Assembly: GCA_934277655.1 (NCBI GenBank)
Contig: CAKQVC010000047.1
Location: forward strand, 1-10,208
Source: an uncultured Clostridia bacterium
GTDB lineage: Bacteria > Bacillota > Clostridia > Peptostreptococcales > Anaerovoracaceae
Reading direction: 5' to 3'
Length of the DNA: 10,208 nucleotides
Position 1 is the stretch's first letter, and each line of letters opens with the position of its first letter. The position numbers and the translations under genes are program-made. This document shows positions 6,656 to 10,208 of this stretch, piece by piece. The notes under the pieces are model-generated. The model was not told the DNA's origin. It saw nothing but the letters and a program-made list of their open reading frames with translations, and did no database searches.

Positions 6656-9023
6656 AAAAGGGCTGAAAGTTTTAGAATATCATAAGATCATTGAGATGGT
6701 CAGAGCAGAAGCCGGATCGTCTATGGCAAAAGACAGGATTTCCAAACTGATACCTTCATCTGAGATCCGTACCGTGCGTGCGGGTCTGGCAGAAACAACC
6801 GAAGCTGTAACGGCGATCGTAAAAAAAGGAGCAATGCCTCTGGGGCAGATCTATGACATCGAAAATTACCTGCATCTGGCGCGGAAAGGCGGAAGCCTTA
6901 CCATGGCACAGCTGCTCCAGATTTTATATAATCTGAAAGTAACAAGCAATGTGACCGCTTTTGTAAAAAGTGACCTGCCGCAGCTTCCGATCATTATGGC
7001 AATGACAGAAGTCCTGGTAACGTTTCCGAGACTGGCAGAGAACATTGACAGATGTATTCTATCGGAAGACGAGATGGCAGACAGCGCTTCGCCGGAACTG
7101 AAATCCATCCGCAGAAGTATTGTCAGACAGAATGAAGCCATTCGCAACAGACTGCAGCACATTCTGAATTCAGGAGACAATAAGACCTATCTTCAGGATT
7201 CTCTTGTTACCATGCGTGACGGCAGATATGTAGTTCCAGTTAAGGCAGAACATCGGGGAAGAGTGCCGGGGATCATCCACGACCAGTCTTCCAGCGGAGC
7301 GACGTTATTTATTGAGCCACAGGTTATCGTAACGCTGAACAATGAACTGAGACAGTTGGAATTGGATGAAAAAGCTGAGATCGAACGGATCCTGGCAGAA
7401 CTGTCATCCAATGTGGCAGAGCATTTCCATGATCTTCTGAACAATCAGAAGATTCTGATCGAATTGGACGTAATCTTTGCGAAAGGAAAATTTTCTTGCA
7501 GGATACAGGGCGAAGAACCTGAAATGAACGACAGCATGCATCTGGACTTAAAACAGGCACGGCATCCGCTGATTGATCCGAAAAAAGTGGTTCCGATTAA
7601 CGTATCCATCGGAGATCATTATAAGACGCTGGTCATTACCGGACCAAACACAGGTGGTAAGACTGTAACACTGAAAACGATTGGGCTTCTTGCCATGATG
7701 GCACAGAGCGGACTGCACATTCCAGCCTCATCAACAAGCAAGATGCCTGTTTATCAGGATATTTATGCAGATATTGGAGATGAACAAAGTATCGAACAGA
7801 GCTTAAGTACGTTTTCGTCTCATATGAAAAATACCGTGGAACTGGTGGAAAAAGCACAAGATGGCACACTGGTTCTGCTGGATGAGCTGGGTGCAGGAAC
7901 CGATCCGACAGAGGGCGCCGCGCTTGCGATCGCCATACTGGAGCAGCTTGCATCCCAGGGCGCAGAAACTGTGGCAACGACGCACTATAACGAATTGAAA
8001 AAATATGCCCTTTCTACAGCGGGGGTTGAAAATGCCTCGATGGAATTTAATGTAGATACATTAAGCCCGACGTACCGGCTTTTTATCGGTATCCCGGGAA
8101 AATCTAATGCCTTTGAGATTTCCAGAAAGCTTGGGCTTCCAGGCAGTATCATCGACAGGGCAGGTCAGCTCATAGAGCGGAGGGACATTGAATTTGAAAA
8201 TGTGATTAGTGCGATCGAAGAGGATAAACGGAGAGCGGAAGCAGAACGTGATGAAGCAGTCATGCTTGCAGTTTCCCTGCGGAAGCAGAAAGAAGACCTG
8301 CAGCGCAGAAGCCTGGAACTGGAAAAACAGGAACACGAGGTCCTGGAAAAAGCAAAGGAAGAAGCCAGAGCCATCGTAAAAGAAGCGAAGAACACGACAG
8401 CAGAAGTCCAGAAAGAACTGCGGAAGCTTTCAAAAGTAGAAAGTCTGGGCGAGCGGAATAAACGACTGGAAAAAACAAAGAAAAAGATCCGTGAAAGCGA
8501 AAGCAGATACTCCGGACATATGATCCGCCAGGTCAACGCTGATCCGGTCCGCGCTGACCAGCTAGCTGCCGGAGACAGGGTTAAGGTCCTGACTCTGGAT
8601 CAGAATGGCGAAGTCCTGACCTTGCCAGACGAAAAGGGGGATCTGACCGTAAAGATCGGTATGATGAAGATCAGTGTGAATTTGAAAGATCTGATGCTGA
8701 TTAACGATGGAACAAAGAAGAAAAAACCACAGAAATCTGCCAAGTATGGAAGCCTGTATAAGGCGAAGGCCATGAATATTTCGCCATCGTTCAATGTGCA
8801 GGGAGAAACCCTGGATGAGGCCGTGATGGACGTGGATAAATATCTGGATGACGCATATATGGCAGGCCTGAGGGAAGTGACAATTATTCACGGAAGAGGA
8901 ACCGGCGTGCTGAAAGACGGGCTTCGGCAGATCTTCCGAAAGCATAAACATGTGGCATCCTACCGCAAAGGTGCCTATAATGAAGGCGGGGACGGTGTTA
9001 CGATCGTCACTTTGAAAGATTGA
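6648..9023 (+). CDS. mutS2: Endonuclease MutS2 (MutS-like ATPase with Smr domain)
   Basis: MutS2 proteins are dimeric ABC-type ATPases that lack the mismatch-recognition domain of MutS. They have been linked to suppression of homologous recombination and, in Bacillus, to splitting of collided ribosomes. The 791 residues match the family. Visible parts are the core and clamp helices (about 1-310), Walker A GPNTGGKT (332-339), Walker B LVLLDE (408-413) followed by the ABC-type GAGTDPTEG and the ATTHY switch, a long charged coiled coil (about 515-625), a KOW-like beta segment (about 638-690, from LAAGDRVKVL), and a C-terminal Smr domain (about 712-791) with HGRGTG at 748-753. The Smr LDLRG-type motif reads FNVQG here (715-719), while the HGxGTG motif is intact. 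The start overlaps zapA by 8 bases. No terminator is seen after the stop. Confidence 0.96.
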   Translation: MNKKGLKVLEYHKIIEMVRAEAGSSMAKDRISKLIPSSEIRTVRAGLAETTEAVTAIVKKGAMPLGQIYDIENYLHLARKGGSLTMAQLLQILYNLKVTSNVTAFVKSDLPQLPIIMAMTEVLVTFPRLAENIDRCILSEDEMADSASPELKSIRRSIVRQNEAIRNRLQHILNSGDNKTYLQDSLVTMRDGRYVVPVKAEHRGRVPGIIHDQSSSGATLFIEPQVIVTLNNELRQLELDEKAEIERILAELSSNVAEHFHDLLNNQKILIELDVIFAKGKFSCRIQGEEPEMNDSMHLDLKQARHPLIDPKKVVPINVSIGDHYKTLVITGPNTGGKTVTLKTIGLLAMMAQSGLHIPASSTSKMPVYQDIYADIGDEQSIEQSLSTFSSHMKNTVELVEKAQDGTLVLLDELGAGTDPTEGAALAIAILEQLASQGAETVATTHYNELKKYALSTAGVENASMEFNVDTLSPTYRLFIGIPGKSNAFEISRKLGLPGSIIDRAGQLIERRDIEFENVISAIEEDKRRAEAERDEAVMLAVSLRKQKEDLQRRSLELEKQEHEVLEKAKEEARAIVKEAKNTTAEVQKELRKLSKVESLGERNKRLEKTKKKIRESESRYSGHMIRQVNADPVRADQLAAGDRVKVLTLDQNGEVLTLPDEKGDLTVKIGMMKISVNLKDLMLINDGTKKKKPQKSAKYGSLYKAKAMNISPSFNVQGETLDEAVMDVDKYLDDAYMAGLREVTIIHGRGTGVLKDGLRQIFRKHKHVASYRKGAYNEGGDGVTIVTLKD

Positions 9024-9097
9024 AAAAACAATAAAAGCAGTACACAAAAATAGAAGCACAATCCGGGTGCAGGCAGTACCCGTAGTATACAGAAAGA

Positions 9098-9103
9098 AAG
9101 GAG
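9098..9103 (+). promoter_or_regulatory. Ribosome binding site that sets the DUF523 start
   Basis: AAGGAG (within a longer AAAGGAGA) lies 8 bases before the ATG at 9112. The frame is open upstream to a GTG at 9067, but that codon has no Shine-Dalgarno match, and DUF523 proteins typically begin right at the VSxCLLG motif. The rest of the 88-base gap after mutS2 holds only a weak 5-bp inverted repeat (CGGGT/ACCCG, 9064-9068 with 9078-9082) with no T-run. Confidence 0.75.
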
Positions 9104-9111
9104 ATTCCGGT

Positions 9112-9552
9112 ATGTATGTAGTCAGCGGCTGCTTGCTCGGACAGAACTGTAAATATAACGGTGGTAATAACAAAAACGATGACGTCATTGAATTTTGCAA
9201 AACACATAAATACGTTGTTGTTTGTCCGGAATCAGCCGGAAATCTGGAGAAACCGCGTCCACCTGCTGAAAAGGTAGGAAACAGGATCTTGAACCAGAAA
9301 GGCGAAGATGTGACAGAAGCCTTTCTAAGAGGAGCGGAGATTTCTTTTAAAACTTGTATGGAAATTGCCCGTATCGCAGGAGAACCGATTGAAGGTGCCA
9401 TCCTCAAGGCAAACAGCCCTTCCTGCGGATGCGGACAGATTTATGATGGGACTTTCAGCGGCACCCTGGTTCCCGGAAACGGAGTGTTTGCTGCAATGCT
9501 TATCAGAAGAGGTATAAAAGTAATGACAGAAAAGGAGAATTTAGAATGGTAA
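9112..9552 (+). CDS. DUF523 family protein, TudS-like putative Fe-S desulfurase
   Basis: The 146-residue protein is a compact, stand-alone DUF523 domain. The N-terminus has VSGCLLGQNCKYNGG (4-18), the middle has VCPESAGNLEKPRPPAE (37-53), and the C-terminal part has LKANSPSCGCGQIYDGTFSG (98-117) and PGNGVFAAMLIRRGI (121-135). Cys7, Cys38 and Cys105 fall at the three positions expected to hold a [4Fe-4S] cluster in TudS, a DUF523 member shown to remove sulfur from 2-thiouracil. Extra cysteines are at 13, 29, 82 and 107. That this protein is itself a thiouracil desulfurase is inference from family membership; most DUF523 proteins are untested. Seven bases overlap argS, so translation is probably coupled. 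A soluble cytoplasmic protein is expected, since no signal peptide or membrane segment is seen. Confidence 0.88.
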   Translation: MYVVSGCLLGQNCKYNGGNNKNDDVIEFCKTHKYVVVCPESAGNLEKPRPPAEKVGNRILNQKGEDVTEAFLRGAEISFKTCMEIARIAGEPIEGAILKANSPSCGCGQIYDGTFSGTLVPGNGVFAAMLIRRGIKVMTEKENLEW

Positions 9553-10208
9553 ACTTTAAAGAGGAAATTGCGAAGTTGATCGCTAAGCAGGTTTCAGATC
9601 TTTCGACAGAAGAAATTCAGTCCATGATTGAAGTTCCGCAGGATTCCAAGATGGGAGACTATGCGTTCCCTTGCTTTAAGCTGGCAAAGACTCTGAGAAA
9701 AGCACCTCCGCTGATCGCGAAAGGCATTGCAGAGCAGATTGCCGAAGATCCGATGTTCGAAAAAGTGGAGCAGGTAAATGCTTATGTAAATATGTTTATA
9801 TCCAAAAAAGAGTTTGTCAAAGATGTTGTACAGGACGTTCTGGAAAAAGATGCAGAATACGGAAAAACAAACATCGGAAACGGAACTCCGGTTATCGTGG
9901 AATTTTCTTCACCGAATATTGCCAAGCCATTCCATATCGGACATATCAGAAGTACGGTTATCGGTAATTCTATCAACAAAATTTATAGTGCGATGGGATA
10001 CAAAGTGATCCGGATCAACCATCTGGGCGACTATGGCACACAGTTTGGAAAGATGATCGTGGCATACCGCCGCTGGGGTAACGAAGAAGAAGTGAAGAGA
10101 GAGCCGATCAAGACGCTTCTCCACTATTACACAAAATTCCATGTAGAAGCTGAAAACGATCCATCTTTAGAAGATGAAGCAAGAGCAACTTTTACGAAAC
10201 TGGAACAT
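9546..10208 (+). CDS. argS: Arginyl-tRNA synthetase (5' part, cut by window end)
   Basis: This class I synthetase charges tRNA-Arg and needs the tRNA for amino acid activation. The first 221 residues are present, and the frame is open to the last base, so the gene continues outside the window. Residues about 1-88 form the N-terminal Add-1 domain that contacts the tRNA elbow (VPQDSKMGDYAFPCFKLAK at 30-48). The catalytic domain begins with VIVEFSSPNIAKPFHIGHIR (116-135), which contains the HIGH signature at 130-133, followed by NHLGDYGTQFGKM (158-170), strongly conserved in ArgRS. The KMSKS-like region and the anticodon-binding domain would lie downstream. The ATG at 9546 overlaps the DUF523 stop by 7 bases and follows AAGGAG (9532-9537) at an 8-base spacing. 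Confidence 0.98.
   Translation, partial: MVNFKEEIAKLIAKQVSDLSTEEIQSMIEVPQDSKMGDYAFPCFKLAKTLRKAPPLIAKGIAEQIAEDPMFEKVEQVNAYVNMFISKKEFVKDVVQDVLEKDAEYGKTNIGNGTPVIVEFSSPNIAKPFHIGHIRSTVIGNSINKIYSAMGYKVIRINHLGDYGTQFGKMIVAYRRWGNEEEVKREPIKTLLHYYTKFHVEAENDPSLEDEARATFTKLEH

Noticed and set aside
9064..9082. Inverted repeat CGGGT/ACCCG between mutS2 and the DUF523 gene as a terminator
   Set aside because: It has only 5 bp with a 9-base loop and no T-run, so it is likely chance.
8562..9407. 281-codon open frame on the - strand across the end of mutS2 and the DUF523 gene
   Set aside because: It lies antisense to two well-supported genes and matches no family. Its composition (rich in Phe, Ser, Cys, Ile) is that of the reverse complement of Glu/Lys-rich coding sequence.
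1..10208. New defence, mobile or other multi-gene system
   Set aside because: All coding sequence is accounted for by recognisable core genes on one strand. There are no transposases, integrases, toxin-antitoxin pairs, repeat arrays or shifts in composition.

Overview
The window carries only ordinary chromosomal housekeeping genes, all on the + strand and tightly packed. The gene set, the strong AGGAGG-type ribosome binding sites, AGA as the favoured arginine codon and the moderate base composition point to a Gram-positive low-to-mid GC Firmicute, most likely a member of Clostridia. The shared neighbourhood of a YsgA-like methyltransferase, pheS, pheT, zapA and mutS2 is also known from Bacillus subtilis, although this window lacks the rnhC, cvpA-like and polX genes found there. 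I cannot name a genus from the sequence.

Layout. Bases 1-102 are the 3' end of a gene whose last residues look like the tail of a clostridial FtsQ/DivIB (tentative). A 224-base gap follows, with a candidate extended -10 promoter and three short hairpins, and leads into ftsZ (327-1484), which ends in a clear intrinsic terminator (about 1495-1520). Next come a SpoU/TrmH-family RNA 2'-O-methyltransferase (1569-2369), pheS (2375-3397) and, after an unusually long 152-base gap with its own possible promoter, pheT (3550-6012). A 175-base gap holding a good promoter candidate and a perfect 13-bp inverted repeat precedes zapA (6188-6655), which overlaps mutS2 (6648-9023). A short DUF523/TudS-like protein (9112-9552) follows and overlaps the start of argS (9546 to the window end, incomplete).

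How the genes relate. FtsZ and ZapA are partners in the division ring and lie on either side of the phenylalanyl-tRNA synthetase genes. PheS and PheT form one enzyme, and ArgS is a second tRNA synthetase. The SpoU methyltransferase probably modifies rRNA or tRNA. MutS2 acts on DNA recombination intermediates and/or stalled ribosomes, so most of the window serves translation and cell division. Two or three transcription units are likely: (ftsQ?)-ftsZ; methyltransferase-pheS-pheT, possibly with an internal start; and zapA-mutS2-DUF523-argS.

I found no mobile element, CRISPR array, tRNA or rRNA, T-box or defence system, and no convincing new multi-gene system. The features most worth a second look are non-coding: the hairpin-rich leader before ftsZ, the inverted repeat before zapA, and the pheS-pheT gap with its 36-codon frame.
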